Positions 21,312-31,158 of a stretch of 64,000 nt of DNA are shown piece by piece. This DNA is from Phytophthora colocasiae. Lineage: Eukaryota > Oomycota > Peronosporomycetes > Peronosporales > Peronosporaceae. Every line of letters starts with the position of its first letter. Within the stretch, counting starts at the first letter, position 1. The stretch is from NCBI GenBank assembly GCA_018806915.1, contig JAGKQI010000100.1:2294001-2358000 (forward strand), read 5' to 3'. The position numbers were made by a program, and so were the translations under genes. The notes beneath the pieces are model-generated. The model did not search any database. It worked only from the letters and a program-made list of their open reading frames with translations, and was not told the origin of the DNA.

Positions 21312-21734
21312 AACGTCGAAGTTGGCTAGAAACTTGCCCAAGTGCCTCACCGCATGTGCGATGTCAGGTCTCGTGCACGAAACTAAGTAGCCCAGGGCTC
21401 CCACTAGTTCATGATATGGCAGCGGCGCGTCGTCCTCAGCAGGAGCGCGCACTTGGAGTGTCCCGGACGGCTCCGGTGTCTTCGCGCCACGGCAGCTTGC
21501 CATGTGGTACTTCAGCAGCATCTCCTTGATGTACTGCTCTTGACAGTAGGTTACACGCTTAGCCTCACGGTCGATAGAGATCTCGATACCGAGAAGATAC
21601 TTCACTTCGCCAAGTGAGGTCAGCTGGAAGTCCTCCCGCATCTGTGCAGCCACAGTCTCGCACAACTCTGTAGGCCCAATCAACAGCAGGTCGTCAACGT
21701 ACACAGTGATCAGCATCGTGATTACTCCTCCCAC
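21312..21734 (-). pseudogene. Copia reverse transcriptase YVDD segment in inverted orientation
   Basis: On the reverse strand, within a forward-strand element, lies the RT part missing at 19965: ITVYVDDLLLIGPTELCE (catalytic YVDD), QLTSLGEVKYLLGIEI, the QEQYIKEMLLKYHM region and LVGALGYLVSCTRPDIAHAV...FLANFDV. The segment's last residues would continue directly into THYELARYVLRYL at about 22060 on the forward strand. Both strands share GTTAC/ATTAC at the joints. The simplest reading is an inversion of an internal Copia fragment, accompanied by extra sequence on each side. Confidence 0.85.
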
Positions 21735-22049
21735 TTTTCGGGCATAGAAGCCTCTGTCCTTTTCAGAGATACGTTCTTCTGAGAGACTTTCCGCCAGAAC
21801 TTAGGCACTCATCGTCGGGGAAAGTCCGGTGACCAGACAGAGTGTAGTTGACCTTCAGAGTTGTGCACACTCTGAAGTACACTTCTGGTCCTTTGGGCCC
21901 CTTTACAGTCAGGCGAAGGTTTATCCACATTCTTCCACAGATGTCACACGGGTGCGGCCGCGTCCCAAAGTCCCTTTCGCTTATAACCCATAGTATAACC
22001 GATCACATCCTAACGTAATATCCACCTGTCGCTCGAAAATCGGGAATAA

Positions 22050-22622
22050 CATCATGTCATTACCCACTACGAGCTGGCGCGTTATGTGTTGCGATACTTA
22101 AAGGCTACAGCAGACTACAAGTTGGTGATGGACGTACGCGAGGGCAAGGCGGTGACGTTGCTACTGTACACGGACGCAGACTATGCAAACGATCCTGATG
22201 ATCGCAAGAGCATTAGTGGCTACGTGACGATGATTGACGGCAATGTGATCTCCTATGCTTCGCGCAAGTAGGGCTTGAACGCACAGGAAGCTTAGTACGT
22301 CGCGATGGCAGAGGGCATAAAGGATCTACAGTGGGTTCGACAGCTCTGTGATGAGCTCCAGTGGGAGCACGAGATCCCGTTGCTGAGGGGCGACAACATG
22401 GCGTCTATCTACATGACCGCGCGGCCAGGCAAGCACAGTAGGACCAAGCACATTGAGAACAAGTTCCATGTGTCGCGCGACCTCGTGAAGAAGAAGGAGC
22501 TAAAGGTGGAACATGTGGGTACGAACGACATGGTTGCAGATATCATGACGAAGGCGCTGGGCGCTGTGAAGTTCGCTAGGTTCCGTAAAGCACTCAAGGT
22601 GCTGTCGCCTGAGGAGTTGTAG
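22050..22622 (+). pseudogene. Copia RNase H domain
   Basis: The frame resumes with THYELARYVLRYLKATADYK and the RNase H motifs LLLYTDADYANDPDDRKSIS and GYVTMIDGNVISYASRK. Two nonsense codons follow (TAG 22269-22271 and TAG near 22293), where CAG and GAG would restore the expected K-Q-G-L and A-E-Y. The rest (VRQLCDELQWEHEIPLLRGD, SRTKHIENKFHV, DIMTKALG) is intact to the stop at 22620-22622. RNase H would degrade the RNA template during reverse transcription. Confidence 0.9.
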
Positions 22623-23066
22623 TAGATGTACGCTGGTACAAGCGGAACGGGAGCTTTGGAAGCTCGGCTTTGGGAGAGACCGAAGCGGTGCTGCGCAGGA
22701 TGCTCTGGGAGCTGTGTAGTTGACATGAGGTCACTATGCGTGTGGCAGGAGTCGTATGCAGGTAGCGACATTGGATGTTGCGCCGAGCTTTGATGGCTCG
22801 TACGCTGGTACTGCATTAGGACAAGGACGAGTCGGTGCGCTCTGGGAGCTGCACGGCGACACTGGTCGCGGGCTCTGCATGAAGCTGGAGTTGCTGAACT
22901 CGCACATGCCAAGGCACTACACTACGCTAGAGGAACGACAGAGGACGCAGAGCTGGGCTCGTGCGGTGGGTCGCGGTGGACTGTGAGCTTGGAGCCACGT
23001 TGAAGTCACCGGCGTTTTTATGGTCGCGCGCTACGAGGACGCTCGTGAGCACCGACCAAGTGGGAG
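22623..23066 (+). other. Copia 3' untranslated region and polypurine tract
   Basis: There is no coding signal between the RNase H stop and the 3' LTR. The last bases before the LTR (AAGTGGGAG, 23058-23066) are purine-rich and fit a polypurine tract for plus-strand priming. Confidence 0.6.
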
Positions 23067-23316
23067 TGTGAGCCGGTTATGTTCAGTGGATAGTACATGT
23101 ACGTATACATGCAGCTGTAGTCTTCACTACAGCTGAGGGCCAGTCATTTGCATCGTAGCTAAACTATCTACTACATATACAAACAGGGTTGAGCTGGAGG
23201 CTATAGTTCACTACAAGAACCTCCCTGCCTCCAGCAAGTCCCGTTGGGGTTAGTCCAACGAAGGTCAGTGTTATTCCTCTTCCGTGATGGCATTGGCAGA
23301 AAGCCACCACGGGTCA
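23067..23316 (+). repeat. Copia 3' LTR
   Basis: This 250-bp copy of the 5' LTR starts TGTGAGCC and ends GGGTCA. It is followed by the GAAAG target duplication. It differs from the 5' LTR by C/T, A/G and one missing C. Confidence 0.95.
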
Positions 23317-23321
23317 GAAAG

Positions 23322-24128
23322 TATGTTTCGCATGTAGTACGGACCTTTCCACACTTTTTGAAGTGCTCAACCACCTCTTTTTTCTGGGCAGCAGTAGGAG
23401 TTTACTGTGTGGGTCTTCTTCGTTCGACCGTCTCCGTGGAGGCGCGGTCGGTCCACGGGAGATGACCTGGTGGCTTGAGCCATGGGACTCAAAATGGTAA
23501 ATGACTGGAGCACTTTTTCTGTTTCGCATCCAAACACTTGGTTCTCGAGACGTGTATCTCATAACAGGGAAAAGCATGCAATTCAGAATTCTTGTCTACT
23601 ATTAGGGGGGGTCAGAATTGGCCGACATTTTTCAATCGAAATGGTCACCATTTTTTATGGTCCGCACACATTTTTTTTTCCGAAATGGTCGACTATTTCA
23701 TAAATGGTCAACCATCCGCAACTGCAAGTTTCCTTTCACTCTTGAATCTTCCGCTGTAGCGCGCACTCGGACTACAAAGACGTCCGCGGCAGCCCAGCTT
23801 TTCCCATCCTGCAACAGATACGGACGTTGATGCAGCCCGCCCCTTCTACATTTATGTAACCTCTTAACGAGGAAATATAACTTTCACATGTCAGAATCTG
23901 AAAAACACAGTAGCCCATCTCCACAATACGCACGGACAGGCCAGGCTCCATACCTGGCTGCGCACATCGCGATAGGAGTGACGGGATGAGCACGCTGGAT
24001 GAACTTCTGGGCCGGCAGTGCTGTGGTACACACCGGATTGGGGTACTGTATATTCACACGCAATCTACGGTCGAAGCAGCATCCGCCGAAGAAGCGCTGC
24101 ACGGGCGTCCAGCACTCAGACCAAGACC
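23322..24128. other. Upstream region of the SET-domain gene
   Basis: No gene is seen. The region holds the candidate left TIR at 23605 and a cluster of ATGGTC-type words (GAAATGGTCACC, TATGGTCCGC, AAATGGTCGACT, AAATGGTCAACC, 23640-23715), possibly subterminal repeats or regulatory sites. Confidence 0.35.
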
Positions 24129-25742
24129 ATGCCGGGCCTCAGCGCGTCGGAGCTGGCACCGGAAGAGCTCCGCGCAGGGGAAGTAATCGAGTATTATTCG
24201 CGCGCGTTCGTGTGTGGCGACCGCCGAGGGTATCGTCGCGCTGTCGTCACCCGAGTCGATGGCGACGCGGACGTCGACTTTCCGATCAGGGTGGACACGG
24301 AGGAGGTGATCCCGCCGGACATGATGCTTAAGCGGGTCGCAGACCGCTTCAGTATCCCCCTCAAGGCTGGGGTATCCAAGTGGCGCAAGCTCCGGACTTT
24401 TGATTTGGTGACGGGAACTTTCTCGGCGGAAACACGTTCCAGCGCACTCAATAAAGCGCTCGAAAAAGCAGTTTCAGATGCATTCGACGCCGTACGTGAC
24501 GGATATCGCGATGCACGCGAGGAAATAGTTCCGGAAACGCCGCAAACCAGTGCCTGCAACTCTCCAGACGCGGAATCCAATGCGGACCACATGCGGTCAC
24601 CCACCACACCGATGCGAGGCAGTACCCCGACTCCGAGCATTGCGGAGGCCTCTATACGGTCTAAGGAGTGCTGTGCAAGCGAGGGAATCGGCTCCGACTC
24701 ATCTCTGAAGCAGATTATCGACTTAGTGTCGCCTGGAGAGGAGAGCGGATCGCAATCTAGTGCTGAATCAGGTCGACTTAGCAAAGCAGAGGCGGCTGCT
24801 TACCTCCAAGCCATACCGAACCGCCACGCCCGCGCGAAGATACGCCACCAAGCCAAGAAGAAGAGGGCGCAGTGGCACGTTCCCCGATCGAGGAAACGAC
24901 GACACCTGGCCAAGTGCGCCATAACCAAGAGCGGGAACGCGATCTACCACGCTAAAACATTTAAGGCTGCAATATTCAAGAATTTGCAGAGCAGCCCGGA
25001 GGTGCAGGAGCACCTGGAGAACTTGCACACTCGGCGTACTATCTACCCGGATCCCGCGCAAAAGGCGAGCCGCAACCTGCTCCGTGCTGTCCCATGGCCT
25101 GCCGAAATTCGACGCATTACCGGCTGCCAACGGAATGGCGTGAGATTTCCGGACATTGGGTCCTTCGACCCGTGCCAGTGCATGGGGGACTGCTTCTGGG
25201 ACTCTTGCTCAAACGTGGCGTCGGCATCGTTTTGCACCCCGAAGTACTGCAACCTCGGAGCGAGGTGCAGCAACGCACCGCGCACTCTGAGCACCCTGCA
25301 GTTGTTCGAGACTGGCCGTGTAGGCCTTGGAGTGTACACCACAACTGATCTCGACGTCGGCGACGTATTGGGTGAGTACTGCGGCGAGCTCACAGAGTTC
25401 CCTGCAGTAGTTGAGGGTCAGCCGCCTGTTGCTGTGAAGGAGAACAGCGGGTACACGCTCCTGTATAATGCCAAGTCGGTGAACAAGAACTACGTATACG
25501 TAGACGCCTTGAGGTGCGGCTCTATTACGAGATTTCTTTCGCACTCCTGCGACCCCAACGCAGCCTTCGTGGAGCAGCAGACACGTGCACGAGTGCGTGT
25601 ACTCGTCAAAATGATCAAGAACGTGAAGGCGGGCGCCCAGGTGACGGTTCACTACGGTAATGAGCGATGGTTTAAATGCGCATGTGATCGGTGCTGGCCG
25701 CCGCGTGTTGTAGAGGACATTAACAGCGAAGAAGAGAAGTAG
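24129..25742 (+). CDS. SET-domain protein lysine methyltransferase inside transposon-rich DNA
   Basis: The product is 537 residues from ATG 24129 (MPGLSASELAPEELRAG). The frame is open further upstream but without an ATG. The N-terminal half includes a chromatin-reader-like start and a low-complexity, serine-rich middle. A cysteine-rich pre-SET/AWS-like segment (CQCMGDCFWDSCSN, SFCTPKYCNLGARC) sits at about residues 345-385. The SET domain follows: GRVGLGVYTTTDLDVGDVLG, YVYVDALRCGSITRFLSHSC with DPNAAF (the R-F-hxHSCxPN cofactor/catalytic motif) and VTVHYGNERW, then a post-SET-like CACDRC. This predicts S-adenosylmethionine-dependent histone methylation. It is unbroken and single-exon, and it converges with a dead MULE transposase 120 bp away. 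Confidence 0.85.
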   Translation: MPGLSASELAPEELRAGEVIEYYSRAFVCGDRRGYRRAVVTRVDGDADVDFPIRVDTEEVIPPDMMLKRVADRFSIPLKAGVSKWRKLRTFDLVTGTFSAETRSSALNKALEKAVSDAFDAVRDGYRDAREEIVPETPQTSACNSPDAESNADHMRSPTTPMRGSTPTPSIAEASIRSKECCASEGIGSDSSLKQIIDLVSPGEESGSQSSAESGRLSKAEAAAYLQAIPNRHARAKIRHQAKKKRAQWHVPRSRKRRHLAKCAITKSGNAIYHAKTFKAAIFKNLQSSPEVQEHLENLHTRRTIYPDPAQKASRNLLRAVPWPAEIRRITGCQRNGVRFPDIGSFDPCQCMGDCFWDSCSNVASASFCTPKYCNLGARCSNAPRTLSTLQLFETGRVGLGVYTTTDLDVGDVLGEYCGELTEFPAVVEGQPPVAVKENSGYTLLYNAKSVNKNYVYVDALRCGSITRFLSHSCDPNAAFVEQQTRARVRVLVKMIKNVKAGAQVTVHYGNERWFKCACDRCWPPRVVEDINSEEEK

Positions 25743-25863
25743 GAGGTATTTCCGCGCATCTAATGCTATCACCTAGTGCTCCCTCGATTAAATGAACTCA
25801 CTGAGCAACCATTTCCTTCCACGTATGAGTGCAGGAGACGAATCGACTTGCTTGAGTGCTGGG

Positions 25864-27709
25864 TCACTGAAAACTCAACGCTGGGCCGTTCGCTCGCGGG
25901 CGACCAAGATTCGGAAGAGCGGCAACTTCCACACGTTTGCGCTTTCGACGATTTATCAGCACTTCATTTCCGCTGCTGTCTACATGCGCAGTCACGCGCA
26001 ACGCAAACAGCACGTGGATGCACGCGCCGAATGCGAAATTGTAGTCGCAAGGACACCATTGGCGAAGAACATCCACAGGCCACCCGTCGAACGGCTCCTT
26101 TTCGACCTCCTTCCGCGCATAGTTGTCGCCCATTTGGGCTGTAACCGCGATATCCTCTTCGCTTCTCTTGTTGGGCGCCACAGGAACTCGGCGTGCACGC
26201 CGGGAAATGACTCGAAGAACGGAACAACTTCCAGAACGCACAGAATCGACGTCCTGGCCATCCGCCACGCCTAATAAGGACTGGCGAACCATCTCCGACA
26301 CCCTCCGTGCGAGGGTTGGTGCAGGGCATACCGAGAACTCGAATGAACGGGCGCTAGACGACTGGTCTTGACAGCAGTTGCTCAACTCGCGCAGCAGAGT
26401 GCCCATCTTCAGCCTCCGACGCAGGGTATAATCGCGCTTCAACAGCGCGTTGAAGGTTTCCGCCGGGTTGTTTGTGGACGCAAACCCGCTCGGTGTGGCG
26501 AAAACCTGCCATCTTGTGAAGGGCCCAGACAGCCATTGTCCATGGAAATACACCGCAAAGTGAACAAGCGTGGGTTCGGCCATCCAACGCTTCCAAATGC
26601 CACGCAGCATCTCGAAATAGTGTTCGTAGCTGCGCGCGAAGTGCAGATCGTACAGTTCGCTTAGCACCCGAGCTCGTGAACCCGAGGAGAGTAGTTTAAT
26701 ACGCTCCTGGATGTGCTTCATCACGTGGAAGAAGCACATCAGGAATTGGAACTTCTGATTGTCCCCGAACACTGCGTGGAGGGCATTGCACTGCGCTCTG
26801 TCGCCGTCGGCCATGGCGTACTGAACGGTCAGGTGCTTGTCGGCGATCCAGAGGTAGAGGCGCCGAAGGGCCAGCAGCGCCGCATGGAACATTGGCTGAG
26901 TCTCTTGAGACATCACAAAGAGAGCCACTAAGTGGAATCTCCGCGAGCGGTCGGACACCCCAACTACCAGGACGGGGTAGTCAAGCTGATTTGTCTTGTA
27001 GGTGCCATCCAGATGCAGAATAAAGCTCTCTGGTGGCACCATGAGCCTCATCATTAGGGCCTTCGTCGTGATGCCGACGAGGAACGGCTTCTCGTCCGAG
27101 CCGTTTCCGACTACGGGCAGGCCGGCGTTGTCCAAATGCCACGAGAACGTGAAGGGCTGCGTCATGCTCTCCGAGCCGTCGTAAGCGTGCTCCTGATCCA
27201 CCTGGTCAGGTCGCGGACGCGGTCGTGGTTCTCCATCCGCGTCCTGCCGTAGTGGTTAACGAAGTTCTGTACCGTCTTGAGCGGGGAGATCCTCGAGCGG
27301 AGTGGAGAACTTCCGCGAGCGCGCGGTGGATGCGCATGGGCCGGAGGTGGTTCTCGGACAACTCCTGGCAGTAGGCTTTGTGGGCGAGGCTCAGCTTCTT
27401 ACGCCCCGGGGACATGGTGGCCGAGGTGTGCTCTCCGAAGTCGTAGATAGACACGCGCTCGGTGTCCAAGCACGTAAGCATCTTGCCCCTCCACGGGCAC
27501 TTCGCTGGGCTCGCCTCAGCGCACGATTTGGAGCTGCATTCCAGCAGCCGATAGCGCATTTTGTGGTTGTTGTCGGTGCCCAGACAGATAGTGCACACCA
27601 TCGCTTGGCTCTTGTCGATGTCGAACGACTTGAGCCGAGCCACCACCGCTTCAGCTTCGTCGTCGTCGACATCGACAGCCACCTCTCTCCAGCTAACCCG
27701 CCTCGGCAT
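25864..27709 (-). pseudogene. MULE (Mutator-like) transposase, frameshifted
   Basis: The start is ATG 27709 (MPRRVSWREVAVDVDDDE), matching the start of the intact relative at 40269. A cysteine-rich N-terminal finger (CTICLG, CSSKSCAEASPAKCPW) comes first. Indels near 27290 and 27195 are needed to follow RISPLKTVQNFVNHYG and then VDQEHAYDGSESMTQPFTFS. The MULE catalytic domain is intact (FILHLDGTYKTNQLDYPVLV, MADGDRAQCNALHAVF, NPAETFNALLKRDYTLRRRL), as is the SWIM zinc finger (CPCDYNFAFGACIHVLFAL). The stop is at 25864. The gene is near full length but inactive. Confidence 0.88.
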
Positions 27710-28030
27710 GCGCCGTCCGTTTTGAATGATGTAGGCCACACTACAGTTTGCTCGAGCGTCCAGCAGCCCTAGCCGCGCCCCTTTTGCGCGAGTCTCGCAT
27801 CGTGAGCTTGTACTGTGCTGCGAATTGTGCTGACGCGAAAACTATTGTGCTGACCAGTTTCTATGGTGCCCACACAGACTTATTGTGCTCTTACAGCACT
27901 GTTGTGTGTCCGTAAGGCGTTCTCCCTCTTAACTATCTAGTATTGAATTGTGCAGAGAACGATGCGTGGCGCTGCTGAGGAAACCGAGCAGACCAAGATT
28001 TACATAACACGCACACGATGACTACGTTGC
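27710..28030. other. Intergenic sequence upstream of the MULE transposase
   Basis: No gene is supported. The stretch contains repeated TTGTGCT words (27840-27905), possibly subterminal transposon sequence. Confidence 0.3.
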
Positions 28031-28210
28031 TATGATCCACGGCTGTGAGGAGAAGACGACCGTACGGGCGAAAACAACAAAGCTCTACGCCTTCAAGCAA
28101 CTAGCGGAGCATCTACACACGACGTTCAAGACACCAGGACTAAAGCTACTATCGGCAGAGAGTAGGCAGCGCCGGTGGAACACGTACATGTACAAGAGCA
28201 AATTCACGTA
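28031..28210 (+). CDS. Small Myb/SANT-like ORF, possible Harbinger companion
   Basis: A 59-codon frame from ATG 28031 reads KTTKLYAFKQLAEHLHTTFK with SAESRQRRWNTYMYKSKF and stops at 28210. The spacing of aromatic residues and the RQRRW segment resemble the helix pattern of Myb/SANT-like DNA-binding proteins that accompany PIF/Harbinger transposases. It is short, so it may be a truncated relic. Confidence 0.4.
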
Positions 28211-28215
28211 GTTTG

Positions 28216-28416
28216 TCACAAAATCCCGGCTTTTTTGCGTGGAGAATGGTATCTGTTAGCCTCGACAAGCATCAAGACTTCAGAAAGATCTTCTTCCATG
28301 TCGATAATATATTCACTGTCCTGACCAAACAGGCTATCTAGCAGCAGAAAGTCTTCATAGTCCTCTTCGTCGACGGCCGCGGCAGAGGTTCGGCGTCGGT
28401 GGGAGACGCGAGGCAT
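28216..28416 (-). pseudogene. Harbinger-type transposase N-terminal stub
   Basis: From ATG 28416 (MPRVSHRRRTSAAAVDEEDY) the frame shows an acidic segment and DMEEDLSEVLMLVEANRYHS, ending at 28216. Short acidic N-termini with an L-L-x-x-E-x-x-R-Y-x-x-P-R ending are common at the start of PIF/Harbinger transposases. The catalytic part is missing. It lies just inside the candidate right TIR at 28580. Confidence 0.35.
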
Positions 28417-28673
28417 GGTTACTGTAGTGCTCAAAACGATGTGTGTTTTCCAGAGTGATTGTCAGGCAGAAATGACCGGTCAATTCATATCTGACCGGGG
28501 TGATATTTTGGAAATATTCTGGTCTTTTTGTTGGCGCTCGAGAGGTCATAAGTTTTTATACCATTTCTGACCCCCCCCCCTATTGGCTAGCTGCAGGTTG
28601 TACTGTATCCCTTAAGGCAGTGTATCTCATAACAAAGGATAGTCGGTATATTGTTTGAAAAAAAAAAAATAAA

Positions 28674-31082
28674 ATGCTGAAGCTCACTGTGGCGCTCCTT
28701 CTGCTCTTGGCGCTCTCCAGTGCGCAGGGCATCGTGACACCCGACGCACCGTCCGGTCCTGTATCAAGTGAAGATGCTGGCAGTCTTTCTGGCCCTTCAA
28801 TGGGCTCTCAGAACGCAGAACTGACACAGGACGAGCCGCCACCAGGAGACGCTCCAGTCGCCGAGAAAGTCGTCGCTTCTTCGACCCCCGAGCGCATTCA
28901 CGAGCCGGACGAGCCCAAAGCAGACGCAGATTTGGCGGACGAAGACGTGGACCCATTGCTGGACGTGCCTAGCGGCCTGTTTGAGGTGGTGGACGCCGAC
29001 AGCTTGAACACCCGCAAGCGGCAGAATTACGCGTCGCTGGACGCCGGCGCCACGATCCTGGATGCTGCAGCTGATACAAAGAGCCCCACTAACCTTCTGG
29101 TACCGGACAAGGACCGGTACATGCTCACACCGTGCTCGAATCCTCGGAAATGGGTCGTTATTAGTCTTTCGGAGGATGTGAGTGAGCTTCAAAAAAATGG
29201 CGTGCAATGGAGAAGATTATTGACGTCTTGTTTGTTATGAAACAGGTGCATGCTGATGCAATTGCGGTGGCTAACTACGAGAAGTTTTCATCTCCTGTGA
29301 AGGATTTCATCGTGTTGGGGAGCGTCAACTACCCGACGGACACGTGGCTCGTACTGGGCAACTTCACGGCCGCTCACACGAACGGCGAACAAATTTTCCA
29401 GCTCGACTCGCAGCAGCATGTTCGCTACATTAAGTTCCGCTTCTTGTCTCACTATGGGTCCGAGTACTATTGCACGCTTAGTCAACTACGGTGAGGTGCT
29501 GATCGATTCGGTATCATTCTGAATTAAACCGGAACTAACGTCGTCTCTTGCTGTTGCTGCAGGGTTTTCGGTCGGACGTTTACGCAAGTTATTTCCCAGT
29601 TGGAAAAGAGCATCGACGCAGAAGTAGAAGCTTTAGATGCAATCCCTGCACTGCCGGTATCGCCATTGCCAGACAGCGGTGAGGTCTCCGTACCCCGCAT
29701 CCCCGACCCGGCGGAGCTCATGAGTCAGTGCTTGATGGAGAAGAATAATACAGTTGCTGCTGTTTTCTACGACGGAGCTCAGCGGACTGAGCACTACCGG
29801 AGTCATGGAATGTGCTGTCTCGTCGACTACACACCGGAGCAGATCGAAGCCGAAGTCGCTGCCAACGCAAACTCGATCGATCCGTCGACTTCTACGAACA
29901 CTGAGCCCACTGACGCCGAAGTTGTAGATGGTACAGTGCAGTCGCCTGGACCTTCTCCAAGCAATACTCCCAGCACTGGTACCAATACCACAAGTGTCCC
30001 TGGAGCTGGTGGCCCCAGCTCCAACACTTCGACGGCATCGAGTAGTTCTTCAGCCACCGCGGCATTGCTGTCAGCTACTCACAATGGGGCTGCGTCATCG
30101 CTTCAAGGTCTAGGACGACTGGAGAGTATTTTCGTGCGTATCACCAAAAAAAGTAAGTATTCCGTGGGGCTGTCACGGTTTAATTCGATTCATATGCAGA
30201 TTTCTCATCCGCTTTGCACTGAATTCATGCAGTTCAAGGTCTGGAAGTGAACCAGAGTGTCATGGCAAGGCAACTCGAGGAGTTTCACACGCACCAATGG
30301 GCAGCCATCAAAATGTTGCAGGTACAGAGGGAAATGGAAGCCTTGCTTTCCGTAGGAGGTTGCTAACTCAAGTTGTTGTACATCCAGGCGAACCAGGAGT
30401 CTCTGAACGACCAACTGAAAGACATTCGCTCCATGCTCGTGGACTTGGTGAGCCTCATCATTCCTATTATTTTTGGTTGATACGCGTTTTGAGTGTTCAT
30501 GCTCTCTGCAGAAGGATCATGTGGCGAAGGAGCTCGCAACCAACGAACAGACTTTGCTGAGCTATCGTCGGGTACTGGATGATGTGCGCCGGGATAATAT
30601 TGCGCTCTGGGTAAGTCTTCAAGTGTTTCAGCTGTCAGTTGCTAGTGCTCACAGAGTTTTCTGACTTATTTCACCCACAGAATGAGCTGCTTATCGTCCG
30701 TGAGGTCATTACCACCATGAAAGCAGGCATCCTCTGCGCCATCGTCCTGTCGGGCTTCATCATCCTCTTCTACCTGCTTCGACTCCTGTTCCGCTGCGTT
30801 TCCAAGTGCAAAGAACGCGCTGATCTTCGCGAGTGGTTCTGGCGCATGGAGAACCACGAAAGCAGCTCTGACGACAACGGCGACAACGCAGTAGCTGGAA
30901 ATGTGATTGCAGGATCTTTGCACGTCAACCGAAAAGCGCAATTCGGTTCCTCCTGGGACGACTCAGCTATAGAGCGGAAGACTCTGGTGAGCGACATGGT
31001 TGGTGATGGCCCTCACAAGTTTCGTCGACGAGCCAAGAGAGCCAGCCACCCACCAGCTTCACTAAAGCGCTCAAGGAAATGA
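28674..31082 (+). CDS. SUN-domain membrane protein (mid-SUN/SLP1 type)
   Basis: Seven exons (28674-29177, 29246-29490, 29563-30152, 30233-30321, 30388-30447, 30512-30610, 30681-31082) join to 662 residues. All six introns are GT-AG and 64-80 nt. A signal peptide (LKLTVALLLLLALSSAQG) precedes an acidic linker. The SUN domain then spans exons 1-3 (DRYMLTPCSNPRKWVVISLS, VKDFIVLGSVNYPTDTWLVL, RYIKFRFLSHYGSEYYC, LSQLRVFG). After an S/T/P-rich stretch come coiled-coil exons and one transmembrane helix (AGILCAIVLSGFIILFYLL), followed by a basic tail. The order signal-SUN-coil-TM matches mid-SUN proteins of the ER/nuclear envelope. A T/A-rich stretch precedes the ATG. Confidence 0.88.
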
Positions 31083-31158
31083 GCTCCAATTTCAATAAAG
31101 GATCACGGTGAAACGACGGCGGTTTTCGTCTGCTTGGAGCAAGCCAACGCACTCAACA

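Larger units (their letters stand above)
15937..23316 (+). mobile_element. Ty1/Copia LTR retrotransposon with GAAAG target duplication
   Basis: Two direct LTRs (15937-16187 and 23067-23316), both TG...CA, enclose gag, protease, integrase, reverse transcriptase and RNase H in Copia order (integrase before RT). Identical 5-bp GAAAG copies flank the ends (15932-15936 and 23317-23321). The LTRs differ at two substitutions and one single-base indel in 250 bp, which suggests a recent insertion. Even so, the coding region holds many frame breaks and an inverted RT segment. The element ends at the 3' LTR; 23322 onward is separate sequence. Confidence 0.95.
23605..28580. mobile_element. Candidate TIR-bounded element carrying SET-domain and MULE genes
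   Basis: At the left, TA is followed by GGGGGGGTCAGAATTGG (23605 on). At the right, the inverse CCATTTCTGACCCCCCCCCC ends at 28580 and is followed by TA. The matching end (G-run plus TCAGAA.TGG) is about 16 bp, and both sides have TA outside. The block encloses the SET-domain gene (24129-25742), the MULE transposase (25864-27709) and two small Harbinger-like ORFs. The short TIR, unequal G runs and mixed contents make this a hypothesis. A 15-bp direct repeat (GTGTATCTCATAACA) also lies outside each end. Confidence 0.35.

Noticed and set aside
23553..28636. 15-bp direct repeat GTGTATCTCATAACA at 23553 and 28621 as a target duplication
   Set aside because: The copies lie about 40-50 bp outside the candidate TIR ends and are longer than expected for a target duplication. 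They may be chance or shared promoter-like sequence.
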